Assembly (NCBI GenBank): GCA_016124895.1
Contig: WGMU01000090.1
Span: 1 to 64,000 of the forward strand
DNA length: 64,000 nt
Source: a bacterium
GTDB lineage: Bacteria; Planctomycetota; Planctomycetia; Planctomycetales; Planctomycetaceae
Direction of reading: 5' to 3'
The first letter of the stretch is position 1. Every line of letters starts with the position of its first letter. The position numbers were made by a program, and so were the translations under genes. Positions 44,457-52,766 of the stretch are shown here, piece after piece. The notes under the pieces were generated by a model. It saw only the letters and a list, made by a program, of their open reading frames with translations. It did no database searches and was not told the DNA's origin.

Positions 44457-45623
44457 GTGGCAGACTGCAAACCTAACGCTGAACTGACAAAACTCGCAGC
44501 TGGTTTGACGCGATCTTCGAACATTTACTCGGACGCGCTTGGGCAACTTGCGAAGCACACGTCAAGCATTGATGCAGTTTCCAAGGCCGTTTCGGCCCAA
44601 TTCGATATTGAGCATGGTCTCCTCCGATCGACCGAAGCAGCGCTAAAGCAAATGCGTCTTCTCGACCCGATCTCTCCCAGTATTCAATCCATCGTGTCGG
44701 CAAACGCAAGCTTTACGCGAATGGCCGAACGGCTTGCAAGCATCGAGAATTCTCAAAGTGCGGCGATCAGAAAGATATTTGATGATCACGCGAGAATTCA
44801 AAAAGCGATCGAAGGGATTGGGTTGTCTGGTTCGGTCACTGCGGCGTTCTCTCGGATTGACCCTACGCGTATGTTGTCTGCGTCGCTTGCTGCACAAGCA
44901 AAACTGGCCAACTTCGACAATCTCGTTTTTGGACGTTTGGCCGGCTTGGACGCAGCGTTCAGCCAAGCCATTTCGACGAACTTGGGAAACCTCACTCGCT
45001 CATATCAATCCCTCATTAACGTTGCTGCGACACGTGAGTCGCTCGCATCACGCTTACCGCTGATTACGACATACGTTCCCGTCGAGTACTACCGGGAAGT
45101 CGAGGTCATCGAGACCATTACCGTTGAAGAAGAAGTCGAGGGTGAACACAGTGAGGGACTGATCAGTACGGCGATCGCTGAATCACTGCCGTCAGTTGAC
45201 GACCTTCTTGCCGCGTTTGACAAGCGGCTTATTCGTCTGCTCCATGGTGCGCGTCAGTCTCTTTGCAGTGACAATCCCGATCGTGCAAGGCATGTGACGA
45301 CATCCATGCGCGAGTTATTCACGCAAGTCTTGCACGCGCTTGCTCCAGATGAAGACATTCGGATGTGGACATCGAATGATGACTTCTTTCACGAAAACCG
45401 GCCTACTCGCCGCGCACGATTGCTATACATCTGCCGGCACATCGACTGCGATCCGCTATCACGATTCGTACAAGACGATGTACGTGCTGCACTTTCCTTC
45501 GTTGAATCTTTGAACGCAGGCACCCACGTAGTCGAATCCCGACTGTCAACGGTTCAGCTTTCGTCCATCATTTCACGCATGGAATCCTTGCTCGTATTCC
45601 TCCTGCAGCTACAGAACCAATAG
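44457..45623 (+). CDS. Accessory protein, possibly pPIWI-associating nuclease-like
   Basis: This 388-residue soluble protein starts at a GTG at 44457 with AAAAGGAGAG about ten bases upstream. Residues about 1-210 are mostly amphipathic helices (probably coiled or repeated: SIDAVSKAVSAQF, SIENSQSAAIRKIFDDHAR). A hinge near 205-225 (TTYVPVEYYREVEVIETIT) is strand-rich. The C-terminal domain (about 250-388) has DRARHVTTSMRELFTQVLH, LAPDEDIRMWT, RPTRRARLLYICRHID and a final VESLNAGTHVVESRLS block. That domain recalls, from memory of family sequences, the predicted pPIWI-associating nuclease group found in defence neighbourhoods; this needs a profile search. The gene is visibly AT-richer than its neighbours and stands alone, which suggests acquisition. 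Confidence 0.5.
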   Translation: MADCKPNAELTKLAAGLTRSSNIYSDALGQLAKHTSSIDAVSKAVSAQFDIEHGLLRSTEAALKQMRLLDPISPSIQSIVSANASFTRMAERLASIENSQSAAIRKIFDDHARIQKAIEGIGLSGSVTAAFSRIDPTRMLSASLAAQAKLANFDNLVFGRLAGLDAAFSQAISTNLGNLTRSYQSLINVAATRESLASRLPLITTYVPVEYYREVEVIETITVEEEVEGEHSEGLISTAIAESLPSVDDLLAAFDKRLIRLLHGARQSLCSDNPDRARHVTTSMRELFTQVLHALAPDEDIRMWTSNDDFFHENRPTRRARLLYICRHIDCDPLSRFVQDDVRAALSFVESLNAGTHVVESRLSTVQLSSIISRMESLLVFLLQLQNQ

Positions 45624-46105
45624 GCAAGTAGGACCGGTTCCTGCCGGCCAGTGTCGAGTGCGAGAGTTCCGGCGGTGAGAACCGACACTGCGCTGGCTGG
45701 AGGTGGGCTTTGCCTTGCCTGGACCACTCTGCGGTCGCTGGCTGCGGACGCTCGGAGTGATCGTTGTCTGGGAGATGGTGAACGTCTTGCCCAGGGCGTT
45801 CACCTGGTCGACGTCGCGGTCGTTGAGGCCAATCGTTCCCCCGTGGAATCGACACAGTCAGAACGTCTGCCGTAATCGGAACCGTACGACATCGAAAGAC
45901 GCAGCGTCGCGGCCTGCGGAAGGCAATCGAGGCTGCGGCCGATCTAGTCTTGGGCTGGCCGGATTGTCGAAGTGACGAGGCTTCGGACTCGTCGAGATTC
46001 CGGCACAGCGTTGCTCCAGGCGTGCGTCCAGGCACTGGCGTCTCGCTGGTCTGCCGCGTCAGATCAAATCCCTGCTCCCGGCTCGTCATTCCAAGGAAAA
46101 TCGTC
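45624..46105. other. Gene-free gap
   Basis: The 482 bp between the accessory gene and the methyltransferase-like gene contain several short open frames on both strands. None has a ribosome site, a recognisable domain or a hydrophobic profile. A short repeated theme, AACGTCTTGCCCAGGGCGTT, forms an imperfect inverted repeat around 45781-45800. The stretch may hold decayed sequence; nothing is assigned. Confidence 0.4.
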
Positions 46106-46747
46106 ATGTCTGCTGCTGCAGGTTCAGAGTCATCGACCGCCCGAGCCAACTGGTTGACGCTGAGAGAAGTCGGGTGCAACATCGTTCTGGCGCTGCTGTT
46201 TCTGCAGTTTGCGGCGATGCAGGTGCGGTCGCTGATGGACGTTGTCCGGCTGAGCACGGCTCTGGTGCTGTTCAAGGTCTCGCTGGATGTCTTTTTCTAT
46301 TTGACGCGGCGGCTGCCCAAAGGCGTCAGCTTCTCGCCGTACGACTGGTGTGTGGCTGTCACGGGGACTTTTGCCATCCTGCTGTTTCGGCCGACCAGCG
46401 GGAACGATGTTCTGCTGGGCACGGCGCTGCAGATCGGTGGGCTGGTTCTGCAGAGCGGGGCGATGCTCTCGCTGCGGCGCAGCATCGGGATTGTCCCAGC
46501 CAACCGCGGCATTCAGACCGGCGGGCTGTACCGATTCGTGCGGCATCCGATGTATCTGAGCTATGTTGTCGCGTTTCTCGGCTACGTGATCAATCACCCG
46601 TCGACGTTTAATCTGACCGTCTACGCGTCCGCGGTCCTGCTGTGGTGCCTGCGGATTTTCGCCGAAGAGCGGTTTCTGCTGCAGGACGCCGGCTATCGCG
46701 AGTTCGCTGGTCGCGTCCGATATCGACTGCTGCCGGGCATTTTCTGA
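46106..46747 (+). CDS. Isoprenylcysteine carboxyl methyltransferase-like membrane protein
   Basis: This 213-residue protein starts at the ATG at 46106, after AAGGAAAA; longer in-frame starts give non-membrane residues. Five or so hydrophobic segments span about 22-45, 55-75, 88-105, 115-135 and 160-185. The C-terminal half has the ICMT/PEMT signature: GIQTGGLYRFVRHPMYLSYV at about residues 132-151, then FAEERFLLQDAGYREFAGRV near 180-200, which bind S-adenosylmethionine. Bacterial members methylate small or lipid-like substrates in the inner membrane, and true prenylated proteins are not expected here, so the substrate is unknown. It is transcribed alone, convergent to the amidohydrolase-like gene. 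Confidence 0.85.
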   Translation: MSAAAGSESSTARANWLTLREVGCNIVLALLFLQFAAMQVRSLMDVVRLSTALVLFKVSLDVFFYLTRRLPKGVSFSPYDWCVAVTGTFAILLFRPTSGNDVLLGTALQIGGLVLQSGAMLSLRRSIGIVPANRGIQTGGLYRFVRHPMYLSYVVAFLGYVINHPSTFNLTVYASAVLLWCLRIFAEERFLLQDAGYREFAGRVRYRLLPGIF

Positions 46748-46777
46748 GACGCTCGCGCCGAACGGGCCAGTGACCGT

Positions 46778-48094
46778 TCACTTCGACTCACGAAGCTGCT
46801 CGTACTTCTTCCGGTACTTTCTGTAGAGCTGCACGTGGCGGCTGGAGAGGTCGACAGTGCGGCCCTGGACCCATGCGGCGGTGACGTTCGACGCTGTTTC
46901 CAGCGGGTCGCCCGTCGTGACGATCAACGTGGCGTCTTTGCCAGGCTCCAGTGAGCCGACTCGTTTCGAGACGCCGAGGATCTCGGCGGGTGACAGCGTG
47001 ATCGCTCGCAGCGCGATGTCGTGCGGCAGCCCATAAGCAACCGACACGGCGGCGTGATACGGCAGATTGCGGGCATTCCAGGTACGAGACGTCTCGCCAC
47101 CGGAAATGCAGAAGCGGATGCCGGCCTCGTGCAGACGGCTCGCCAGCGAGTAGCCGGCATCGAAGTCGTCGCTGCGGCGGCGTGGTAATCGATACGCCGC
47201 GCCGATGATGACCGGAACGTCGTGCTTCTTCAGCAGCTCAGCACACAACGGTGCGTCATAGCCGCCGTGAATGATCAGCCGTAGCTTCTGCTCGACGGCG
47301 AACGACACGGCTGACTGAATCACGGCGAGCGAATCCGCGTGAACAAGCAGCGGCACCTTGCGGGACAGGACTGGTTGCAGCGCTTCGAGTCGCAGGTCGG
47401 TCGGCTGCGTTTCCGGGGATTGCTTCCGCGCCTCTGTGTAGGCGCGGGCTTCGCCAAGCAGCTTGCGCAGCCGCGCGACGGCGTCCGATTCGGTGGCGGT
47501 CTGCCCCTTTTCGAGTTCCTTCGGCACGGACGGCCAGTTGACGACCATTGCGGCGCCGGGCTTCAGCGTCAGATCCTCACAGGTCCAGCCATCAAGTTGC
47601 AGCACGGCGGCCTGACCGGCGATCAGTCCGCTCGACGGTTCGGTCAGCGCGAGCAGTACGCCATTCACTCGCGTCACCGGGATCAGTTCGCTGTCCGGAT
47701 TTACGGAGACGTGTGCTTTGACATTGGGATTCAACGAGCCGACTTCTGAACGGTCGTCGGACGCGCGTACGGCGCTGACCTCTGTCAGGCCGAGCTGCGA
47801 GTGCGCCTCGAACAGCCCCGGATAGACGTGTTTGCCGTTGCAGTCGACCTGCTTTGCTTCAACGGGGATCTCGACGGACTCGGCTGTTCCAACAGCGACG
47901 ATGCGGCCTTTGTCGAACAGAACGACGCCGTTTTCAATCGGCGGTTGTGAGATCGGGAAGACAGTACCGCCGGTCAGAGCGATCGGTTGTGTCTGTGGAA
48001 CGCCGGGGATTTCGTCAGAGGCGTCGGTGTGTGCCACACCAGAGAAGAGTGCGATCACAAAGCAGAAGAGCGGAAGTATCCGTATGGATTTCAT
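46778..48094 (-). CDS. Exported amidohydrolase-like protein with degraded metal site
   Basis: This 438-residue protein starts at the ATG at 48094 (MKSIRILPLFCFVIALFSGV signal peptide); the frame is open further right only through repeat copy G. The fold is the composite-domain amidohydrolase of the imidazolonepropionase/dipeptidase group: ALTGGTVFPISQ near 30, then GKHVYPGLFEAHSQLGLTE near 75, and C-terminal GSLEPGKDATLIVTTGDPL near 390. The metal-binding HxH of the first strand is replaced by EAHSQ, and the late catalytic Asp position reads CISGGETS. Normal hydrolase activity is therefore doubtful. It follows the two-domain amidohydrolase gene on the same strand with a 367-bp gap. Confidence 0.82.
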   Translation of the reverse strand: MKSIRILPLFCFVIALFSGVAHTDASDEIPGVPQTQPIALTGGTVFPISQPPIENGVVLFDKGRIVAVGTAESVEIPVEAKQVDCNGKHVYPGLFEAHSQLGLTEVSAVRASDDRSEVGSLNPNVKAHVSVNPDSELIPVTRVNGVLLALTEPSSGLIAGQAAVLQLDGWTCEDLTLKPGAAMVVNWPSVPKELEKGQTATESDAVARLRKLLGEARAYTEARKQSPETQPTDLRLEALQPVLSRKVPLLVHADSLAVIQSAVSFAVEQKLRLIIHGGYDAPLCAELLKKHDVPVIIGAAYRLPRRRSDDFDAGYSLASRLHEAGIRFCISGGETSRTWNARNLPYHAAVSVAYGLPHDIALRAITLSPAEILGVSKRVGSLEPGKDATLIVTTGDPLETASNVTAAWVQGRTVDLSSRHVQLYRKYRKKYEQLRESK

Positions 48095-48461
48095 TGAAAT
48101 GTGCCCGAAACACCAATCTGTACTTCTCGATATCATCAACCAGACATTGCAGCGCAAAGACGCGAAGTCACAAAGATTCGCAAAGCCTTTGCGTTCCTTT
48201 GAGCCTCGGCGCCTTTGCACTGCCGTCATCCCGTCAAAGGCGAAATTGCTTCGGACACGTTCCATAGTTGGGCCAAATGTGCCGATTGAACGAAGAGGGT
48301 AGTCCATCAGCGAGTGGGTCTTAGTCCAGGAAGCACGAAACGGTGAACCGGACGCTGGCGCGTGCCGGCTGATGTCGGAGAGGTGACCAGGTGAACTTGA
48401 ACCGGAGGGCTTGCGCCCTGCCGCTAACTTGAGATGTGGTGATTTAATTCTGAGAGACTGC
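48095..48461. other. Gap between amidohydrolase genes
   Basis: This 367-bp gap contains repeat copy G (48148-48224), 53 bases upstream of the minus-strand start at 48094. No gene is supported. Confidence 0.6.
48148..48224. repeat. GCAAAG palindromic repeat, copy G
   Basis: This 77-bp element starts with TGCAGCGCAAAG (48148-48159, exact) and ends with CTTTGCACTGCC (48213-48224, 10 of 12 matching). The inner CAAAGATTCGCAAAGCCTTTGCG is itself palindromic. Relative to the downstream minus-strand gene it sits in the 5' leader, as for the plus-strand copies. Confidence 0.85.
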
Positions 48462-51400
48462 TCACTCATGGCCGTGCCCTTCGTGATCGTGGCCGTGGCA
48501 GAACTCGTCTTCGCGCGGCCAGAGGCTGGCCGGGTCGACGTCTTCCTCGCCGGGCTTCAGCATCGGCTCACCGGAAGCGAGGATCTTCTGAATCAGCGTG
48601 GTGCGGATGTTCTGGTTCTCGGTCCGCAGTGCGGCGTCGTTCTCACGACAGAAGTAGAGGCGGCCGTCAATCCAGGTCTGCTCGCAGCGGGACATGGTCG
48701 AGAGTGGCGAGCCGGACCAGACGACGAGGTCCGCGTCTTTGCCGGGTTCGATCGACCCGACATAGCGGTCGATACGAAGCTGCTTCGCCGGATTGAGCGT
48801 CACGAACTTCAACGCTTCTTCCGGTTTGACGCCGCCGTACTTGACCGCTTTGGCCGCTTCGTGATTGAGATGCCTGGCGAGTTCGCGGTCGTCTGAGTTG
48901 AAAGAAACGACGACGCCCGCGTTGTGCATCAGTGCTCCGGCGTAGGGGATCGCGTCGTAGACCTCGAACTTGTAGGCCCACCAGTCAGCGAAGGCCGAGC
49001 CCATCGCGCCGTGCTTCGCCATCGCGTCGGCGACCTTGTAGCCCTCCAGAATGTGCTGGAACGTGCCGATGCGGATCCCGAACTCGTCGCAGATGCGGAT
49101 CAGCGCGAGGATTTCGTCCTGTCGATAACTGTGGCAGTGAATCCAGCGCTTGCCGTCGAGAATTTCGACGATGGCGTCCAGTTCGAGGTCTCGGCGCGGC
49201 GGTAGTCCCTGCGGATTGGCGTCCCACCGATCGCGACGCTGGCGGTACTCGATCGCGGCCCGAAACTCGTCACGAAAGATCTGCTCGACGCCCATTCGCG
49301 TCTGCGGATAACGTGTTGTGAAGTGGTCGCCCCAGTTGCTCTGCTTGACGTTCTCACCGAGCGCGAACTTGATGCCTGGCGGCGCGCGTTTGAACTTCAT
49401 GTCGCCGCCGAGCGAACCCCAGCGCAGTTTGACAACCTGATTCTGGCCGCCGATCGGATTCGCAGAGCCGTGCAGGATGTTCGACGAAGTGACTCCGCCG
49501 GCAAGCTGCCGGTAGATGTTGATATCGTCGCAGTCGATGAAGTCTCCGATGCAGACTTCGGCCGTGATGGCCTGCCCGCTTTCGTTGATGCCGCCGTCGG
49601 TCGCGAAATGCGAATGGCAGTCAATCAGCCCCGGCGAGATGTGCATCCCCGCAACATCGATCACGCGGGCGTCGTTCGGCACTTTCAGTTGGCGTCCGAC
49701 CTTCCAGATCCTGCCGTCGCGGATCAGCACGACCGCATTCCTGAGAATTCCCTGCGGCCCGCCGGTCCAGACAGTTGCTCCACGCAGCGCGATCAGGCCG
49801 ACTTGTTCCGGTGCCTCGCTGACGCCGAAGGCTCCCAGCGGATAGTTTATCGCGAACGAGGCGGCGATGTTCTCTGACGACGGCTCGAGCTTCTTCTCTC
49901 CGTCCGCAGGTTTGTCGTCCGGAGTTTTGCTGCCGTCGGTCTCGTCGTGTTTCGATGAGTCAGCCTGAGAAGCATCGGCTTCCGGTTTGCTGTCCGCGTC
50001 TGAGTCTGCAGACGAGTTTTTCCGACGCAGCGATACCTGCGACCGGAATCCGTCCGGCCAGACGATTTGCCCGAGTGCCTTGTTGCCGTTCCGCGCGACA
50101 ACAGCGGTCAGGCGGGCGATGCCATCAGCTCCGAATCCGTCCGAGCGGAACGTCAGACTCAGACGCGTTTCGTTCAATGCGGCAAGGCCGATCTTGATCG
50201 GCTTGCCGGCGTCTTCTGCAGCGCCGTTCGATCCGTTGCGAATACTGCCCGAAAGCTTGTTGTCATCGCTGTTCTTCAGTGTCAGCCGCAGCGACTTTGA
50301 CAGTGGTGCGCTGGAGTCGGCCGGGCTGATGAGCCACTCGCCGGCGACGTTGCGCTGCGGTGGCGTCTGCCATTCAAACCGCTCGCCAGCGATCCAGGTC
50401 TCGACGGTCTTCGCTTCTGTGTCGAATATCGGCCTGTCGGTGATGACGAGGCTGGCCACGCGACCGGGTTCGACCGTTCCGAGTTGCTCAGCGACACCCA
50501 GCAGCGCGGCCGGTGTTGTGGTCAGAGCGCGAAGTGCTGCGTCGGCCGACAGTCCGCGAGAGACGGCTTTGCGGATCTGCGGCAGGAAGCCGCCTTTGTC
50601 TTTCAGGCCGCTCGAACAGAACGCGAACGTGACGCCTGCGTCGGCCAGACGTTTCGGATTTTCCGGGGCGAGGTCCCAGTGCAGCAGGGCTTCGGTGGTG
50701 ACGTCGAGTGCCGATTCCAGCGTCGCGACGTGCGGCGCTTTCGGAAAGTTCACGGGCAGAATGACGGCACGGCCGGTCCGGCGAATTGCGTCGAGACGTC
50801 GGTACTCGTTGCCGCTGCCATGCACGATCAGGTGCAGACCGAACTCGCGTGCAAACTGATCAGCCCGCAGGAAGAACAGTTCGTTGGACGTGTCGACGAT
50901 CAGCGGCGTGCGCTGCGTCACAACGTCGTTCAGCGCGGCGAGGTCGTTATTGAGTTCCGGGCGGCTGAGCGTCGGATCCGCTGCGGCTGAGCGCCAGGCA
51001 CGCTGATACCAGTCAGCGTCGAAGAACGTCTGGCGGGCGAGCGCGACAGCGCCCATCGGTGAGTTGGGATAGTTCCGCGAGCCGTTGCGTGACGCGGTCA
51101 GGTGTGCGTGCTGCGTTGCGTCCGCTCGAATGACGGCGTGTTCAACGCGATGGTCCGACGTGAGCACAACTGCGCCGAAACCTTTGAGGATGCCTCCGGA
51201 CGGAGCAGCCAGTCGTGCGGTGACTCCCTGCTTGCGAAGTGTCTGATTCAACGCGGCGTCAGGCCGGAAGTCAGCGGCGACTCGTCGAGCCGGTCGGATT
51301 TGCGGATTCCAGGAGCGGGCGGCCGTCTGCGACGAGCCTTCATCGACGGGCTGCTCAGTAAAGGCATCAATCAATCCGGCGTAGACGAACCGGCCGGAGA

Positions 51401-51668
51401 GATCGATCACCCGAGCGCCAGCGGGGATCTCAAGCGACTGGCCCACTGCTTCGATCCGGTCACGTCGGATGAGGATCGTTGCGGCGTCGAGCACCTCGCC
51501 TGGTCGCACCGTGACGCGAGCCCCGGTCAGTGCCCATAGCTCTGGCACGTTCTGGCGAAGCCCCTGTGGCTGATCCGACGAGCGATCATCGGCGGAGACA
51601 GGATTTCCGGGTCCAGGCAATGCCAGCAGTGGCCCGAGACAGACGACAAGGACTCGAAGAATTCTCAT
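48462..51668 (-). CDS. Exported tandem amidohydrolase, first domain inactive-like, His-rich tail
   Basis: This 1068-residue protein has a signal peptide (MRILRVLVVCLGPLLALP). Domain one (about 45-430) has ALTGARVTVRPG and GRFVYAGLIDAFTEQP where HxH is expected, so it lacks the metal site. A Ser/Asp/Lys-rich linker of about 60 residues follows a beta segment (about 440-600). Domain two (about 625-1030) is intact-looking: ISPGLIDCHSHFATDGG with HSH near 690, WIHCHSYRQDEI near 835, VVSFNSDDRELARHLN with the Asp near 925, and GSIEPGKDADLVVWSG near 995. The last residues, CHGHDHEGHGHE, form a His-rich metal-binding tail. It probably hydrolyses a cyclic amide, peptide or similar bond in the periplasm; the substrate is unknown. 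DUF1080 lies upstream on the same strand. Confidence 0.87.
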   Translation of the reverse strand: MRILRVLVVCLGPLLALPGPGNPVSADDRSSDQPQGLRQNVPELWALTGARVTVRPGEVLDAATILIRRDRIEAVGQSLEIPAGARVIDLSGRFVYAGLIDAFTEQPVDEGSSQTAARSWNPQIRPARRVAADFRPDAALNQTLRKQGVTARLAAPSGGILKGFGAVVLTSDHRVEHAVIRADATQHAHLTASRNGSRNYPNSPMGAVALARQTFFDADWYQRAWRSAAADPTLSRPELNNDLAALNDVVTQRTPLIVDTSNELFFLRADQFAREFGLHLIVHGSGNEYRRLDAIRRTGRAVILPVNFPKAPHVATLESALDVTTEALLHWDLAPENPKRLADAGVTFAFCSSGLKDKGGFLPQIRKAVSRGLSADAALRALTTTPAALLGVAEQLGTVEPGRVASLVITDRPIFDTEAKTVETWIAGERFEWQTPPQRNVAGEWLISPADSSAPLSKSLRLTLKNSDDNKLSGSIRNGSNGAAEDAGKPIKIGLAALNETRLSLTFRSDGFGADGIARLTAVVARNGNKALGQIVWPDGFRSQVSLRRKNSSADSDADSKPEADASQADSSKHDETDGSKTPDDKPADGEKKLEPSSENIAASFAINYPLGAFGVSEAPEQVGLIALRGATVWTGGPQGILRNAVVLIRDGRIWKVGRQLKVPNDARVIDVAGMHISPGLIDCHSHFATDGGINESGQAITAEVCIGDFIDCDDINIYRQLAGGVTSSNILHGSANPIGGQNQVVKLRWGSLGGDMKFKRAPPGIKFALGENVKQSNWGDHFTTRYPQTRMGVEQIFRDEFRAAIEYRQRRDRWDANPQGLPPRRDLELDAIVEILDGKRWIHCHSYRQDEILALIRICDEFGIRIGTFQHILEGYKVADAMAKHGAMGSAFADWWAYKFEVYDAIPYAGALMHNAGVVVSFNSDDRELARHLNHEAAKAVKYGGVKPEEALKFVTLNPAKQLRIDRYVGSIEPGKDADLVVWSGSPLSTMSRCEQTWIDGRLYFCRENDAALRTENQNIRTTLIQKILASGEPMLKPGEEDVDPASLWPREDEFCHGHDHEGHGHE

Positions 51669-51815
51669 GAAAGCGACTCGTCAGTCGAGGTTCAGCAAGG
51701 CAGTCCGACGCGCAGACGAATCTACCGTTGGATGCCTTCAAACAGCGAGCCGCGAACGGGCTCCGAAGAGTTCACTCGCGGCGTCGGGATCGTCTGTCAG
51801 TAAAGTCAGGCGGTT

Positions 51816-52604
51816 CTACTCGATCGGTTTCTCGTTGCCCTTGCCATCGCGCAGGAATGGGTCGCGGACCTGCTTGCCTTCGTCGGCGCCGATCTCGCGA
51901 ATCCAGATGTTTCGGAACCGCGTCGGGTTGCCGTGATCCTGCAGGCGAATAGGCAGTCGATCAGCGTGCCTGCTGTATTTTGGCGGCCGATCGAAAGGCG
52001 TGTCACCCTTCAGTTCAAAGTGGTTCTGGATCAGCACGCCGTTGTGCAGAGCCGTGATGTACGCGGGCGACTTGAGCGAGCCGTCTTCATTGAACCGCGG
52101 CGCCGTCCAGATGATGTCGTACACATTCCACTCGCCTGGCGGACGCATCGCGTTGACCTGCGGTGGTGTCTGCTTGTAGATCGCTCCGGCCTGACCGTCG
52201 AAGTACGTGCTGTTCTCGTAGGAATCGAGAACCTGAAGCTCGTAGGTGTCCATCAGGAAAACGCCGCTGTTGCCGCGTCCCTGCCCGCTGCCGGTTGCTG
52301 GTACGGGAGCCGACCATTCGATGTGCAACTGGCAGTCGCCGAACGCCTGCTTTGTCTTGATGTTGCCCTTGCCGGCAATCATGGCACCGTCTTCGATCTT
52401 CCAGTTCTCCGCGCCGTCCCATTCGGACAGGTCTTTGCCATCGAACAGAACGACCGCGTCACTCGGAGGCCCGCCGTTTTCACCCGGCGTCACAATGGCC
52501 GGTTCCTTCCATTCAATTCCGTTGAGATACTCATCCGCGGCCACATGACCGAGGGTGATGACAAAAACAAGAGCAGTCGCTGAGCCGGCAAAGCGATGGG
52601 ACAT
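51816..52604 (-). CDS. Exported DUF1080 (3-keto-disaccharide hydrolase-like) protein
   Basis: This 262-residue secreted protein starts at the ATG at 52604 (MSHRFAGSATALVFVITLGH signal). The jelly-roll DUF1080 domain fills most of it: AVVLFDGKDLSEWDG near 50, FGDCQLHIEWSAP near 90, GNSGVFLMDTYELQVLDSYE near 115, RPPGEWNVYDIIWTAPRF near 160, and the closing RFRNIWIREIG near 230. Some DUF1080 members hydrolyse 3-keto-glycosides, which would fit with the Gfo/Idh/MocA oxidoreductases in this window that can make keto sugars. It is on the same strand as the amidohydrolase genes, 147 bases upstream. Confidence 0.92.
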   Translation of the reverse strand: MSHRFAGSATALVFVITLGHVAADEYLNGIEWKEPAIVTPGENGGPPSDAVVLFDGKDLSEWDGAENWKIEDGAMIAGKGNIKTKQAFGDCQLHIEWSAPVPATGSGQGRGNSGVFLMDTYELQVLDSYENSTYFDGQAGAIYKQTPPQVNAMRPPGEWNVYDIIWTAPRFNEDGSLKSPAYITALHNGVLIQNHFELKGDTPFDRPPKYSRHADRLPIRLQDHGNPTRFRNIWIREIGADEGKQVRDPFLRDGKGNEKPIE

Positions 52605-52766
52605 TTTCACGAGCGGGGTCTCCGATGGGGTGATGATACGCGGGAATCCGAACGCGAGTCGTCCCGCGCGATCGATGCGCGATACGATAGGCGACTGCTT
52701 TCGGGAATGCACAGTAGTGGCGAAGTTGCGAGACGGGCTTCGATCATCAGGCACAAAGACCTCGAA

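Noticed and set aside
45703-45975. 90-codon plus-strand frame and antisense frames at 45.6-46.0 kb
   Set aside because: No ribosome site, no domain, and composition not clearly coding; left as a gene-free gap.
7032-48224. GCAAAG repeats as a CRISPR array
   Set aside because: Copies are single, thousands of bases apart, palindromic over 77-89 bp, and have no spacers or cas genes.
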